Shown here in pieces: positions 9,372 through 21,037 of a stretch of 52,468 bases of DNA. The notes below the pieces were generated by a model. The model was not told the origin of the DNA. It did no database searches and saw nothing but the letters and a program-made list of their open reading frames with translations. Position numbers and translations under genes: made by a program. The stretch spans positions 1 to 52,468 of the forward strand of contig JAUCGI010000004.1 in NCBI GenBank assembly GCA_030378035.1, written 5' to 3'. Origin of the DNA: Desulfobacterales bacterium HSG2. GTDB taxonomy: Bacteria; Desulfobacterota; Desulfobacteria; Desulfobacterales; 4be13. Numbering within the stretch: the first letter of the stretch is position 1; every line of letters begins with the position of its first letter.

Positions 9372-9545
9372 CGTCAGTTGTCGGTTGTCGGTTGTCCTTT
9401 GTCGGTTGTCGGTTGTCCTTTGTCGGTTGTCAGTTGTCAGTTGTCAGTTTCCCGATATCTGTAGCGGACAGCAAATAACGGACAACGGACAACGGACAAC
9501 GGACAACCGACAACCGACAACAGACAACAGACAACAAACCACGGA
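9372..9545. repeat. Mirrored heptamer arrays upstream of MCP 3
   Basis: Left arm of GTTGTCG and GTTGTCC-type units, right arm of GGACAAC/CGACAAC units, with CCCGATATCTGTAG between them. The layout and loop match the array before MCP 2, so the repeat was duplicated with the gene. Confidence 0.87.
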
Positions 9546-9547
9546 CA

Positions 9548-11194
9548 ATGAATATGAAATTAAGAAGATTCAGGGATTGGAACATGTCACTGAAGATAAT
9601 GACGATACCGATTCTTACCATTATATGTGTTTTTCTGGTGGTCCTTTTTTATTTTTTACCCCTTGTTGAGAAAAAACTGATGAGGGAAAAAAAAGTTGCC
9701 ACAAAGCATCTGGTCGAAGTTGCTTTTACGCTGATTTCAGATTATCATTCAAGGGTCGGAAGCGGGGAGTTCGGAGAGGAAGAGGCGCGGAAAAGGGCGA
9801 TGATGCGCATCAGGGCGATTCGCTACAAAGAGAATGACTATTTCTGGATCAATGATCTTCATACGGTAATGATTATGCATCCTGTCAAACCCGAACTGGA
9901 GGGAAAGAATCTGAGCAACCTCGAAGACGCTGAGGGCAACTATCCCTTCAGGGAGTTTGTAAAAGTCTCCAAAGAAAAGTACGGGGGGTTTGTTGATTAT
10001 TTCTGGTCCAGGCCGGATTCTGACGAACCGGTTCGGAAGGTCTCTTATGTCAAGTTGTTCGGACCATGGGAATGGGTGGTGGGTAGCGGTATCTATATTG
10101 ATGATGTTGATGCTGAAATCAGAAAGATGCGTTTTCAGATTATTCTGGGCGCTGCTATTTTATCCGTTATTGTTTTAATATTAACATACTTTATTGCTCA
10201 TCTCATTAACCGCCCCCTGTTTGAAGCCGTTAATCTGTTTAATCGGATTGCCGGGGGAAACCTGACCGTCACAGTAAACTCCGGGCACCGGCAGGATGAG
10301 ATCGGAATACTGATGGACGCCTTTCGGAACATGGTGGAGAAACTTCGCAGTCAGACCCGACAGATAACGGAAGGTGCCAGTACCATCGCTTCTTCCATCA
10401 GTCAGATTTCGACCACAGCCACCCAACTGGCCTATAACGCATCTGAAACATCCAGTTCGGTCAGTGAGATCACCACCACCGTGGAAGAGGTCAGGCAGAC
10501 GGTTTATGTGTCCCATGAAAAGGCCGAGCATGTTGCCAAAAGCGCCGAGCAGTCCGCGTGGAGCTCCGAAACAGGCAGAAAGTCGTCAGAGGATGCTGTC
10601 TCCGGCATGAACCGCATAAAAGAGGAGATGGAATATGTTGCGGAGAGCATTGTCACGCTCTCTGAGCAGACTCAGAATATCGGGGATATCATCAGCGTTG
10701 TGAACGATCTGGCGGATCAGTCCCATCTTCTTTCGGTCAATGCTTCCATAGAGGCTGCAAAGTCGGGGGAGCATGGCAAGGGGTTTGCCGTGGTTGCACA
10801 GGAGGTGAAATCTCTTGCTGAACAGTCCAAATCGGCCACAAAGCAGATAAAGGTCATATTAAATGAGATTCAGAGGGCGACCCGGGCCGCGGTAAAGGCG
10901 GCAGAACGGGGAAACAAAGCGGTTGAGGCGGGTGTGTATTTGTCCCGACAGTCAGGCGACTCCATTGATATGCTGTCACAGAGCGTAACAGAATCCGCAC
11001 AGGCGTCCATTCAGATCGCAGCCTCAAACCAGGAGCAACTGGCCGGTATGGACCAGTTGGTCCTGGCCATGGAAAATATCAAAGAGGCCAGCAGACAAAA
11101 TGCGGACGGGGCCAAACACTTGGAGACTGAGAGCAAAAATCTCGATAACCTGGGACGGAATCTCAGAGAGTTGGCTTCAATGTTCAAAGTCTGA
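9548..11194 (+). CDS. Methyl-accepting chemotaxis protein 3 (single-Cache type)
   Basis: Chemoreceptor of 548 residues (MNMKLRRFRDWNMSLKIM start; ATG 9554 is an equally possible start). It has an N-terminal helix, a Cache_2-type sensor with YFWINDLHTVMIMHP and KVSYVKLFGPWEWVVGSGIY, a second helix, HAMP and a signalling domain with tip [20 protein letters not shown]. It is a close paralogue of MCP 2. Sensor differences are concentrated in the segment after the WIND motif (KPELEGKNLSNLEDAEGN here, EPEEEGRDMSNVRDISGK in MCP 2), which suggests diverged ligand specificity. It ends MFKV with no pentapeptide tether. Confidence 0.93.
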   Translation: MNMKLRRFRDWNMSLKIMTIPILTIICVFLVVLFYFLPLVEKKLMREKKVATKHLVEVAFTLISDYHSRVGSGEFGEEEARKRAMMRIRAIRYKENDYFWINDLHTVMIMHPVKPELEGKNLSNLEDAEGNYPFREFVKVSKEKYGGFVDYFWSRPDSDEPVRKVSYVKLFGPWEWVVGSGIYIDDVDAEIRKMRFQIILGAAILSVIVLILTYFIAHLINRPLFEAVNLFNRIAGGNLTVTVNSGHRQDEIGILMDAFRNMVEKLRSQTRQITEGASTIASSISQISTTATQLAYNASETSSSVSEITTTVEEVRQTVYVSHEKAEHVAKSAEQSAWSSETGRKSSEDAVSGMNRIKEEMEYVAESIVTLSEQTQNIGDIISVVNDLADQSHLLSVNASIEAAKSGEHGKGFAVVAQEVKSLAEQSKSATKQIKVILNEIQRATRAAVKAAERGNKAVEAGVYLSRQSGDSIDMLSQSVTESAQASIQIAASNQEQLAGMDQLVLAMENIKEASRQNADGAKHLETESKNLDNLGRNLRELASMFKV

Positions 11195-11237
11195 AGCGGT
11201 TTGCGGTTTGCGGTTTGCGGTTTGCGGTTTGCGGTTT
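11194..11237. repeat. GCGGTTT heptamer repeat
   Basis: About six copies of GCGGTTT begin at the stop codon of MCP 3. Confidence 0.85.
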
Positions 11238-11335
11238 CCTGTCCGTGGCGGTCTGAGCATTGATATCAACATGGATTAGTGATAAACAAGGATTTGGTGG
11301 CGGAGTGTGTCATCTGCGTGGGGAAGAGGGAATTT

Positions 11336-12928
11336 ATGGGAGAAGGGAAAGAAGGATTTCTGAGAGAAGGGGCTGTCCGTGGCAGTCTGTGGAGAAACAG
11401 CATTCAGTTCAGGGTGAGTGCGGTTCTTATTATACAGACGACAATTATAATGGCGGGTTTTGCTGTTTTCAACTATTTTGAGACCGTATCAAAAATGAAC
11501 AGCGAACTTAATAACCTGGCAGAGGTAACAGCAAAGCGGTTATCAGAAAATCTTATAATTTCCGTATGGGGTTTGGATAAGGAGGTGGCAGAGAGAACGA
11601 TAATATCCGAAATGACGGAGAAGCAGATTTACGCCATTTTTGTCAGGGATGGCAACGGAAGAATTTTTTTGGGAAAGAAGAGGGATGATAATTGGGAAGT
11701 CATGGTATCGTCCGTTGAAACGGAGATAGATATTTCCGAAATAAAAAAACATCATCTCAATATTGTGAAACATGAGGATATTGTTAAAGAGGGTGCCAGT
11801 TTAGGCGTTCTCGAAATTTATTTCACATCAGAATTTATGCGGAGGAGGCTTAGTCGTTTTGTCATAAGTACCGTTTTTCTGACGATGCTTATAAATATCG
11901 CTTTGTTTGTCACACTTTTTGTCACTATAAAGAGATCCATGATTAATCCCATAAGGGAATTGTCCGAAAAAATTGTACAGGCTGCCAACGGAGACATGAC
12001 TGTCAGCACAGCATCCGACAAACGGTCCGATGAAATCGGAATGCTGGCCAGAGCTTTCCTTTTTATGCTGAATACGCTTCGTGATCAGATTCAGCAGATA
12101 ATGGAGGGGGCATCTACGATTGCTTCTTCCATCACACAGATTTCGAGCATAGCCAGCCAGTTGGCAGGCAGTTCCTCGCAGACCTCAGCTTCGGTCACTG
12201 AGATCAGCGTCACAGTGGAGGAAGTCAGGCAGACCGCTTATATTTCCAATGAAAAGGCCATATATGTTTCCAATATTTCGGAGCATGCGGCCCATACCTC
12301 TGAGAAGGGTAAGAAGGCAACGGAGAACACTGTCTCCGGCATGAGTCGGATAAAAATGGAAATGGAATATGTTGCTGAGAGTGTTGTGAAACTGAGTGAA
12401 CAGGCCCAGAGTATAATGGATATTATCAGTGCGGTGAACGATCTGGCGGAGCAATCGAATCTTCTTTCGGTCAATGCGTCCATAGAGGCGGCAAAAGCGG
12501 GGGAGCATGGGAAGGGGTTTGCCGTGGTGGCTCAGGAGGTGAAATCTCTTGCCGATCAGTCCAAAGCAGCCACAAAGCAGGTAAAGACCATATTGAATGA
12601 TATTCAGAAAGCAATCAGCGCTGCTGTACTGGCGACAGAGCGGGGAAGCAAGGCGGTTGAGGCAGGTGTTTCTCTGTCCGGTGAGGCGGGCGATTCCATA
12701 GACATGCTGGCGGAAAGCGTCGAGCAGTCGGTACAGGCAATTATTCAGATCGCCGCCTCGAGCCAGGAGCAGTTGGTGGGGATGGATCAGTTGGTTGAGG
12801 CAATGCAAAATATCAAAGGTGCCAGTGTGCAGAATGCGGACAGCGCCGGACACTTGGAAACGGCGACAGAGAACCTTGAGCAACTGGGACAGAATCTGAG
12901 GAGAGCGGCTTTGATGTTCAAAGTCTGA
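11336..12928 (+). CDS. Methyl-accepting chemotaxis protein 4
   Basis: Chemoreceptor with a different sensor from MCP 1-3. ATG 11336 follows an AAGAGGG-like site. GTG 11279 in the same frame would add 19 residues and cannot be excluded. After a 25-residue cytoplasmic lead ([15 protein letters not shown]) there is a membrane helix, a short periplasmic region of about 140 residues, a second helix ([21 protein letters not shown]), HAMP and a signalling domain with tip [20 protein letters not shown]. The sensor contains [20 protein letters not shown] but I do not recognise its family. It ends MFKV. Confidence 0.91.
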   Translation: MGEGKEGFLREGAVRGSLWRNSIQFRVSAVLIIQTTIIMAGFAVFNYFETVSKMNSELNNLAEVTAKRLSENLIISVWGLDKEVAERTIISEMTEKQIYAIFVRDGNGRIFLGKKRDDNWEVMVSSVETEIDISEIKKHHLNIVKHEDIVKEGASLGVLEIYFTSEFMRRRLSRFVISTVFLTMLINIALFVTLFVTIKRSMINPIRELSEKIVQAANGDMTVSTASDKRSDEIGMLARAFLFMLNTLRDQIQQIMEGASTIASSITQISSIASQLAGSSSQTSASVTEISVTVEEVRQTAYISNEKAIYVSNISEHAAHTSEKGKKATENTVSGMSRIKMEMEYVAESVVKLSEQAQSIMDIISAVNDLAEQSNLLSVNASIEAAKAGEHGKGFAVVAQEVKSLADQSKAATKQVKTILNDIQKAISAAVLATERGSKAVEAGVSLSGEAGDSIDMLAESVEQSVQAIIQIAASSQEQLVGMDQLVEAMQNIKGASVQNADSAGHLETATENLEQLGQNLRRAALMFKV

Positions 12929-12951
12929 AATTTTTTAGGTCTGAGGGGGCC

Positions 12952-13043
12952 TTGATCTTGATCTTTCTCTTGATCTTGATCAAGATCAAGATTAAGAGAA
13001 TGGGAATGGGAATGGGAAAGGGAATGGGAAAGGGAAAGAGAAG
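12952..13043. repeat. GATCTT palindrome and GGGAAT/GGGAAA hexamer run
   Basis: CTTGATCTTGATC pairs with GATCAAGATCAAG to make a hairpin at about 12952-12992. GGGAAT and GGGAAA hexamers follow up to the cheA leader. Confidence 0.8.
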
Positions 13044-13084
13044 GTGGCCGAAACGAAGATCATGGCCAGTCTGAGGTGATATAT

Positions 13085-15679
<2,595 letters not shown>

Positions 15680-15687
15680 ATTGTCGA

Positions 15688-15927
15688 TGGTCAGTTGTCG
15701 GTGGTCCGTTGTGGGTGGTCCGTGGTCAGTTGTGGGTGGTCAGTTGTGGGTGGTCCGTGGGTGGTCCGTTGTCGGTGGTCCGTAGTCTGCTGTGCTGACA
15801 ACTGACCCACGGACCCACGGACCACGGACCCACGGACCACGGACCACGACCCACGGACCACGGACCACGGACCCACGGACCACGGACCACGGACCACGAA
15901 CCACGAACCACGGACCACGGACCACGA
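15688..15927. repeat. Mirrored heptamer arrays between cheA and the diguanylate cyclase
   Basis: GGTCAGTTGTCGGTGG/GGTCCGTTGTGGG-type units on the left are complementary to CCACGGACCACGGACC-type units on the right. The 240-bp block reaches the ATG of the next gene and could form a very large hairpin. Confidence 0.88.
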
Positions 15928-15928
15928 A

Positions 15929-16870
15929 ATGACTAATAAAAATATCAATATTCTGATTGTGGAAGACAGTTATACCCAAGCGTTGAGATTGCAAATCATT
16001 CTTGAAGAACAGGGATATCAGATTGCCCTGGCCCGCAATGGCGTGGAAGGATTGAACCTGCTTCATGAAGATTTTTTTCCCATTGTCATAACGGATTGGA
16101 TTATGCCTGAAATGGACGGCTTTGAATTTTGCCAAGCCGTAAGAAGTCGGGAATTTCCGGGGTATGTCTATATTATCCTTTTGACCACCAAAGACTCAAG
16201 AAACGATATCATCGCCGGATTGGAAGCCGGCGCGGATGATTACCTCATCAAGCCGGTCGATAAAGCAGAGTTGGCCGCCCGGCTGAATACCGCCAGGCGG
16301 ATTATAGAGCTTGAATATTCCCTGCGGAAACGTAATGAGGAGATCGCCCGGATGTCTGTCACCGACCCGCTGACCAAGGCATATAATCGGAGATATCTGA
16401 ACGACCATCTGCCAGCGGAGATCAAACGCGCTTTCAGGCATGACCACCCGTTATCCATTATTATCTGTGATATCGATCATTTCAAAAAAGTCAATGACAC
16501 CTACGGACATCAGGCCGGAGACCGGGTGCTGGAGGAATTCGCCCGCTGCATCAGAGGTCTCGTTCGGGAGTCTGACTGGATGGTAAGGTATGGCGGTGAG
16601 GAATTTCTTATTGTCCTGCCTGAAACAGACTTGGATAACGCACACAAGGCAGCCGAAAGATATCGCGTTTCAGTTTCCGAAACGCCGATTCCGACCGGAA
16701 CAGCAGAGATAAAGATAACAGCCAGCTTCGGTGTGGCATCATGCCTATCTTCTTGTGAGGAGAAAAAGAAGGAGTGCACCATGGAAGCCCTCATAGAAGC
16801 GGCTGACCAGTGCCTGTATCGGGCTAAAAACGAAGGAAGAAACAGGAGCTTTGCAGTGTTATTGGAGTGA
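15929..16870 (+). CDS. Receiver-GGDEF diguanylate cyclase (WspR-like)
   Basis: Response regulator that makes the second messenger c-di-GMP from GTP when phosphorylated. The 313-residue protein has an N-terminal receiver (acceptor Asp56 in VITDWIMPEMDG, Lys108 in LIKPVD) and a C-terminal GGDEF domain. The active-site motif is GGEEF (residues 222-226), a functional variant also found in WspR. An inhibitory I-site RESD (213-216) lies five residues upstream, so product inhibition is expected. It sits between cheA and cheB, where a Wsp pathway output would be encoded, and is the likely phosphate acceptor of the CheA here. The start lies directly at the end of the repeat block. Confidence 0.93.
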   Translation: MTNKNINILIVEDSYTQALRLQIILEEQGYQIALARNGVEGLNLLHEDFFPIVITDWIMPEMDGFEFCQAVRSREFPGYVYIILLTTKDSRNDIIAGLEAGADDYLIKPVDKAELAARLNTARRIIELEYSLRKRNEEIARMSVTDPLTKAYNRRYLNDHLPAEIKRAFRHDHPLSIIICDIDHFKKVNDTYGHQAGDRVLEEFARCIRGLVRESDWMVRYGGEEFLIVLPETDLDNAHKAAERYRVSVSETPIPTGTAEIKITASFGVASCLSSCEEKKKECTMEALIEAADQCLYRAKNEGRNRSFAVLLE

Positions 16871-16955
16871 GAAGTGAGGGGTGAGGGTGAGGATTGGGAA
16901 GTGAGAAATGAGAAGTGAGGAGTGAGGAGTGGAAATTGAGAATTGAGGAGTGAGG
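16868..16955. repeat. GTGAGRA heptamer repeats
   Basis: Degenerate GTGAGAA/GTGAGGA heptamers fill the gap between the diguanylate cyclase and cheB. They supply GAGGAG, the ribosome-binding site of cheB. Confidence 0.8.
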
Positions 16956-16959
16956 AGTG

Positions 16960-18081
16960 ATGATAAAAGTCCTTATTGTGGATGATTCGCCGACGGTTCG
17001 GGAATACCTCCGGCATATTATTAGTACGGACGCAGAACTTGAAGTGGCAGGAACGGCCAGAGACGGAGACGAGGCCGTCAGTCTGGTGCAGAAGCTGTGT
17101 CCTGACGTTGTCACCATGGATATCCAGATGCCACGGATGAACGGCTATGAAGCCACACGGAAGATTATGGAGACGCATCCTGTGCCGATTGTCGTCATCA
17201 GCAGCACGGTGGTTCCCGAACAGGTGACAAACACATTCCGGGCCATCAAAGCGGGGGCTGTAGCGGTACTGGAAAAGCCGAAAGGGCCGGGACATCCGGA
17301 ATCGAAGCGCATGGCTTCCAAAGTCATTCAGATCGTTAAACTGATGTCCGAGGTCAAGGTCGTAACACGTCATGTGTCTGCGAACAAACGGATGGTTCGG
17401 GAAACAAAAGCCATTCCTGACATACCGCCAAAGATCAAAGTCGGGTCCGGGGGCCGGCCGGCCCCTGACTCTGTTCGCAAAAGAGCGGCGGTGAGCAGGC
17501 ACCGAACCGGCAAAATAAAAATGGTGGCAATCGGCGCGTCCACAGGCGGACCGCCTGTTATTCGGACCATTCTCTCGCGTCTGACAGAGGATTTTCCGGC
17601 ACCGATATTGCTCGTGCAGCATATTGCCCCGGGTTTCATTCAGGGAATGACGGAGTGGCTGGGCAGAGAAATCGCTCTTCCGGTTCAAATCCCCAGACAC
17701 GGGGATCATGTGACAGCAGGCCGCGCCTATTTTGCCCCGGATGGCTATCACATGGGAATCACAGGAAAGGGAGAGATTGTTCTCAGCAAAGGCTCTCCCA
17801 TAAATGGCCTTCGTCCTTCTGTTTCCCATTTTTTTCAATCTGTTGCGGAGGCTTACGGAGAAACGGCTGCGGGCATACTGCTTACTGGCATGGGAAAAGA
17901 CGGCGCTCCCGAGCTGAAAATGATGAGGGAAAAGGGCGCGCTTACCATCGCTCAGAACAAAGAAAGCTCTGTTGTTCACGGTATGCCGGGAGAAGCGATA
18001 AAGCTTGATGCGGCAACACATATCTTTTCGCCTGAGGAAATTGCCGGGTTTTTGTCCGGTTGCATAGCAAAATTGAAGTAA
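16960..18081 (+). CDS. cheB: CheB protein-glutamate methylesterase (WspF-like)
   Basis: CheB removes receptor methyl groups added by CheR; in Wsp pathways this is the negative adaptation arm. The 373-residue product (ATG 16960; GTG 16957 is one codon upstream) has a receiver with acceptor Asp54 in VVTMDIQMPRMNG. After a basic linker comes the methylesterase domain with nucleophile serine in IGASTGGPPV, histidine in LLVQHIAPGF and aspartate in LLTGMGKDGA. All catalytic motifs are intact. It is the last gene of the cluster and converges with the next gene. Confidence 0.95.
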   Translation: MIKVLIVDDSPTVREYLRHIISTDAELEVAGTARDGDEAVSLVQKLCPDVVTMDIQMPRMNGYEATRKIMETHPVPIVVISSTVVPEQVTNTFRAIKAGAVAVLEKPKGPGHPESKRMASKVIQIVKLMSEVKVVTRHVSANKRMVRETKAIPDIPPKIKVGSGGRPAPDSVRKRAAVSRHRTGKIKMVAIGASTGGPPVIRTILSRLTEDFPAPILLVQHIAPGFIQGMTEWLGREIALPVQIPRHGDHVTAGRAYFAPDGYHMGITGKGEIVLSKGSPINGLRPSVSHFFQSVAEAYGETAAGILLTGMGKDGAPELKMMREKGALTIAQNKESSVVHGMPGEAIKLDAATHIFSPEEIAGFLSGCIAKLK

Positions 18082-18119
18082 GGACCAAGCGCGACCCTGC
18101 GCCTTAATCGCCTGACAAT

Positions 18120-18830
18120 TCAAGACTGCTCGTTTACTTGGTTTGCCGGTATTTTTATGTTTTGAAGCGATTTCAGGATCGGTTCTGCTTTCTCCCTGTG
18201 CTCAGGGGAGACAAGGACAACGCTTATGGAATGATTGGATACAAGATGGATGGGTGGATTCTTCAATGCCCTGTTCCTGTAAGACTGGCGGTTATCATCC
18301 GATTCCAGAAAAAGCAGAATGTCCGTCAGATTTCCGGAATACCCGTGAGCGTCGATATGTTCAATAAACTGTAAAAACAGGTTATTTACAGCAATAATAA
18401 ACGGCTCCACATCTGCGTACCCTGTTTCTCTGCAATCCTGTTTTGAGACAAAGCATCTGCACCCGAAGGGCCTCACCGGATAGATCGGACAGTTGTTATC
18501 CGTCAGAAAGGGACAACTGCCATAAGAGGGATCATTCTCCTCTTCTGGAGGCTCCCCTCCCCTCATGCAAAGTGCCGCAAGCGCGTTTGTAGTAATCCGG
18601 GGCTGAAACCGCTTTTTATCCGATTCGGTTTCAAGCTTCCGGTATAAATCGGACCTCTTGTGTGAGATCAGATATTCGGCAATCTTGTAGCCCTCAAGGG
18701 TCGTCAGCGTCACATTGCGGGTGCAGCATTCCGAGCAGTATCGTTTGCACGCCACATTCAGAGGACCGGCAAAGTCGTCATAAATTTTGTAAATCTGGTC
18801 TAAAACCGTTGATTTTGTATTCAAGTCCAT
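18120..18830 (-). CDS. YkgJ-like cysteine-cluster protein (putative metal-binding)
   Basis: A 236-residue soluble protein with a cysteine pattern typical of the YkgJ/CxxCxxCC family, thought to bind zinc or an Fe-S cluster. Visible elements are CKRYCSECC near residue 28, then CPFLTDNNCPIY followed by PVRPFGCRCF and KQDCRETG. The role of the family is unknown. ATG is preceded by AGGA on the minus strand. It converges with cheB, 38 bp apart, and is not part of the chemosensory transcript. Confidence 0.75.
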   Translation of the reverse strand: MDLNTKSTVLDQIYKIYDDFAGPLNVACKRYCSECCTRNVTLTTLEGYKIAEYLISHKRSDLYRKLETESDKKRFQPRITTNALAALCMRGGEPPEEENDPSYGSCPFLTDNNCPIYPVRPFGCRCFVSKQDCRETGYADVEPFIIAVNNLFLQFIEHIDAHGYSGNLTDILLFLESDDNRQSYRNRALKNPPIHLVSNHSISVVLVSPEHREKAEPILKSLQNIKIPANQVNEQS

Positions 18831-18853
18831 TGGTTTATTATTTTCCTGAAAAT

Positions 18854-18884
18854 GTAGGGTGGGTGTAGCGAAGCGAAACCCACC
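18854..18884. repeat. GTAGGGTGGG palindromic repeat (short copy)
   Basis: GTAGGGTGGGTGTAGCGAAG followed by CGAAACCCACC. The same motif forms both ends of the element at 36114-36282. Confidence 0.7.
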
Positions 18885-18895
18885 ATAATTTTAAA

Positions 18896-18995
18896 GGCAT
18901 CCTTTATGTAGAACGATTTTGTAAATCGTTCCAAACGATCTGCAAAGCCGTTTTTTAAGTCGGAAACCACATTTCACCTTCTATGAAGGATGCCC
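18896..18995. mobile_element. MITE-like element, family A, copy 2
   Basis: GGCATCCTTTATG at the left and CTATGAAGGATGCCC at the right match the ends of the elements at 2272 and 50998. The interior differs and holds an ACGATTTTGTAAATCGT palindrome. No clear target duplication. Confidence 0.6.
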
Positions 18996-19278
18996 TCCCA
19001 AACATCTTAATTAAAAAATGCTTTAACAGCTTTTCAGACAGTTTGCAACCTAAATTAATCGGATAAAAAAAGTATTTGTGATCAAACCGCAGGAAATATG
19101 GAAGTCAGTCTCAATGAGGCAGGAAGCATTCATTTTAACCTTTAACCTTGACATGATTATGGGAGTAATATAGAAAACAAACATAAGACAAGGTGTCTCC
19201 CACCTTTTACCGCGACAGCATTCCGGTTCTGTATCTACAGAAATTGGCGATAAATATGTGTAAAAGATGGGGACTCTG
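18996..19278. other. Intergenic region, nothing recognised
   Basis: About 280 bp of AT-rich sequence between the family A element and the next operon. No coding signal, RNA or repeat was identified. Confidence 0.5.
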
Positions 19279-19295
19279 CCAAACTGAAAGTTTGG
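19279..19295. promoter_or_regulatory. Short hairpin upstream of the HEPN/ATPase operon
   Basis: CCAAAC-TGAAA-GTTTGG is a perfect 6-bp stem located 39 bp before ATG 19334. It could be an operator or a leader hairpin; there is no direct support. Confidence 0.25.
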
Positions 19296-19333
19296 TAATC
19301 CGGACAATCTTTTTATAGTTACAGAGGTGAGCA

Positions 19334-19819
19334 ATGGGATTCAGGGAAAAATTGGTCAAGCTGTCCGAAATAAACCAGTATCGTGCCGACCAGTTGGAAA
19401 CGGTTAGGGAGACATGGATTCGGGAGGTAAAAGCACTGTACAAAGCCATTACGGATGACTGGTTCGGCGAATATGTGGAACAGGGCTATGTGACAGTCGA
19501 ATACAGGGAACTGCAATATGCCGAATCTGAGGATATCTTTATGTACACCCGGATAATGGTGCTGAACTTCGGGGGGGGAGTCTCGGCTGTTCTCGAACCC
19601 ATCGGGACAAACGTGATCGGGGCTTTTGGGAAGATAGAGCTGTATCTCCGAGGCCACAAAGACAAGAAGATATCCCTTCTGCTTGTCAGAGAGGAGGAGA
19701 CTGGGGGATTTCACTGGGAAGTTTGGAAGGGCAGAAGGCAGCGGGAGCAGATTCTGTTTGACAGGAAGATATTTGAGAAGATATTGGAGGAATGGCTGGA
19801 GAGACTGGCGAAGGTCTGA
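19334..19819 (+). CDS. Hypothetical protein, first gene of the HEPN/KGGVGR-ATPase operon
   Basis: A 161-residue soluble protein I cannot assign to a family. It begins with a helical charged segment (VKLSEINQYRADQLETVRET), then a predicted beta-rich middle (FMYTRIMVLNFGGGVSAVLEPIG) and a helical basic end. ATG 19334 follows GAGGTGAG, a good ribosome-binding site. The gap to the next gene is 13 bp, so the two are very likely co-transcribed. No catalytic motif stands out. In this context it could be an antitoxin or accessory subunit, but that is only a guess from position. Confidence 0.75.
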   Translation: MGFREKLVKLSEINQYRADQLETVRETWIREVKALYKAITDDWFGEYVEQGYVTVEYRELQYAESEDIFMYTRIMVLNFGGGVSAVLEPIGTNVIGAFGKIELYLRGHKDKKISLLLVREEETGGFHWEVWKGRRQREQILFDRKIFEKILEEWLERLAKV

Positions 19820-19832
19820 GTGAGGATATGCG

Positions 19833-20429
19833 ATGTCTGTAAAAGAAACATTGGAAGAACTGTTCCAACTGTATGGGGCTTCAAAAGTAATCTGCGATGG
19901 TGCCAAAGAAAAGGTTATGCGCGGCGATATGTCTTTCGCCAGAAGGATATTTCCTGACTCCTCCAAAACTGAGAGGACGTTGCGAAGCAGGGACAAGCGA
20001 GATTTCATTGATGAGTATTTTGACATATTGAAGCAGAAGATTGCGGAACACTATACGCTGAACATCATTGCGATCTTTGAGCGAATGGTGTTTGAACGGA
20101 TTGATAACACTTATGGCGAGATAAAAAATATTGTGAGGGATGAATACGATAAAAGACGGTCAAGAAGAGACAGACCTGCACCTTTGTATCATTCTGCAAC
20201 TGCTTTTGTCAAAGGTAAAGACGATATCCGTAATCTGTCAGGAGCGAGAAGGATATTGGAGAATCAGATATCGCCGGAATCATCTGAAGAGCTGGACAAA
20301 ATTATAGCTCACAGAAACTGGCTTTCCCATGGAAAAAGGGAGGATGTCGGTTGCGATTCCAACTTGAATACAGAAGAAGTGTACGAGATTTTGATAAAAA
20401 TTCTTGATGAAATTGAGGATAATATCTAA
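19833..20429 (+). CDS. HEPN-type protein with R-x4-H motif (putative RNase toxin)
   Basis: A 198-residue, mostly helical protein. Near the C-terminus it has IIAHRNWLSHGKRED, containing R161-x4-H166, the Rx4-6H signature of HEPN ribonucleases that act in toxin-antitoxin, abortive-infection and CRISPR effectors. The aromatic residue and the HG pair after it resemble HEPN members of the MAE_28990 kind. It follows the unknown 161-residue gene and precedes a second HEPN-like gene. RNase activity is inferred from this motif and the family; only the motif is seen directly. A very similar RDWYAHG motif occurs in the separate gene at 25325-25858. Confidence 0.72.
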   Translation: MSVKETLEELFQLYGASKVICDGAKEKVMRGDMSFARRIFPDSSKTERTLRSRDKRDFIDEYFDILKQKIAEHYTLNIIAIFERMVFERIDNTYGEIKNIVRDEYDKRRSRRDRPAPLYHSATAFVKGKDDIRNLSGARRILENQISPESSEELDKIIAHRNWLSHGKREDVGCDSNLNTEEVYEILIKILDEIEDNI

Positions 20430-20489
20430 TTTATTCCCTGCTTCTTCGGGAGACGGAGATATCTCGGTTTTAACAATCGGAACGCAGAT

Positions 20490-21035
20490 ATGAGGTTCCG
20501 CTCGAGGGTCTCCGAAATCAGAAAAGGCATAAACACTTTGCTTTATAAAGAATTCAGAAATGCAGCGAAAAGACATCTGAACACTTGTAAGTTTATGCTG
20601 CACAATTTAGAAACTTTAAAAAAAAACAAGCCATCTGAAAGAGATGTTCTCATCAATGTTTATTATCTGGGCGGATATGTGACAGAATGCATTGTGAAAT
20701 ACGCAATTTATTCTTCATTGGGCTATAGAACGCACAGAGATATAAAAGAATTAAACAAACATGAACACGGCATGAGCTATGAAGATGATATGAAACATCA
20801 CAATTTCAGAAGTCTTGTACAGGAACACCTTTTCAGAATAAAAGGCAGAGATGTCTTTGAAGATGCGTCTATTCTTAAAGATCAGAAAGGTGACATTACG
20901 AAACTTTATCAAGAGTGGGGGCCTGAAATAAGATATACTTACAAAGGGAAGGTGGTTAATAAAAAACGGATCACTGAATTTATTGAAAAAGTAGAAGAAG
21001 CTCATACCATCATCAAAAGGGCAGTAGGAGGATAA
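20490..21035 (+). CDS. HEPN-like helical protein next to the KGGVGR ATPase
   Basis: A 181-residue helical protein. NVYYLGGYVTECIVKYAIYS (residues 57-76) resembles the first long helix of HEPN-domain proteins, which often read YYLAGYVVECALKA. No clear Rx4-6H motif is present, so it may be a catalytically silent partner. The start is uncertain: ATG 20490 lacks a clear ribosome-binding site and a start inside (for example TTG 20538) is possible. It ends two bases before the ATPase start and its last codons supply that gene's AGGAGG site, so their translation is probably coupled. Confidence 0.6.
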   Translation: MRFRSRVSEIRKGINTLLYKEFRNAAKRHLNTCKFMLHNLETLKKNKPSERDVLINVYYLGGYVTECIVKYAIYSSLGYRTHRDIKELNKHEHGMSYEDDMKHHNFRSLVQEHLFRIKGRDVFEDASILKDQKGDITKLYQEWGPEIRYTYKGKVVNKKRITEFIEKVEEAHTIIKRAVGG

Positions 21036-21037
21036 AA

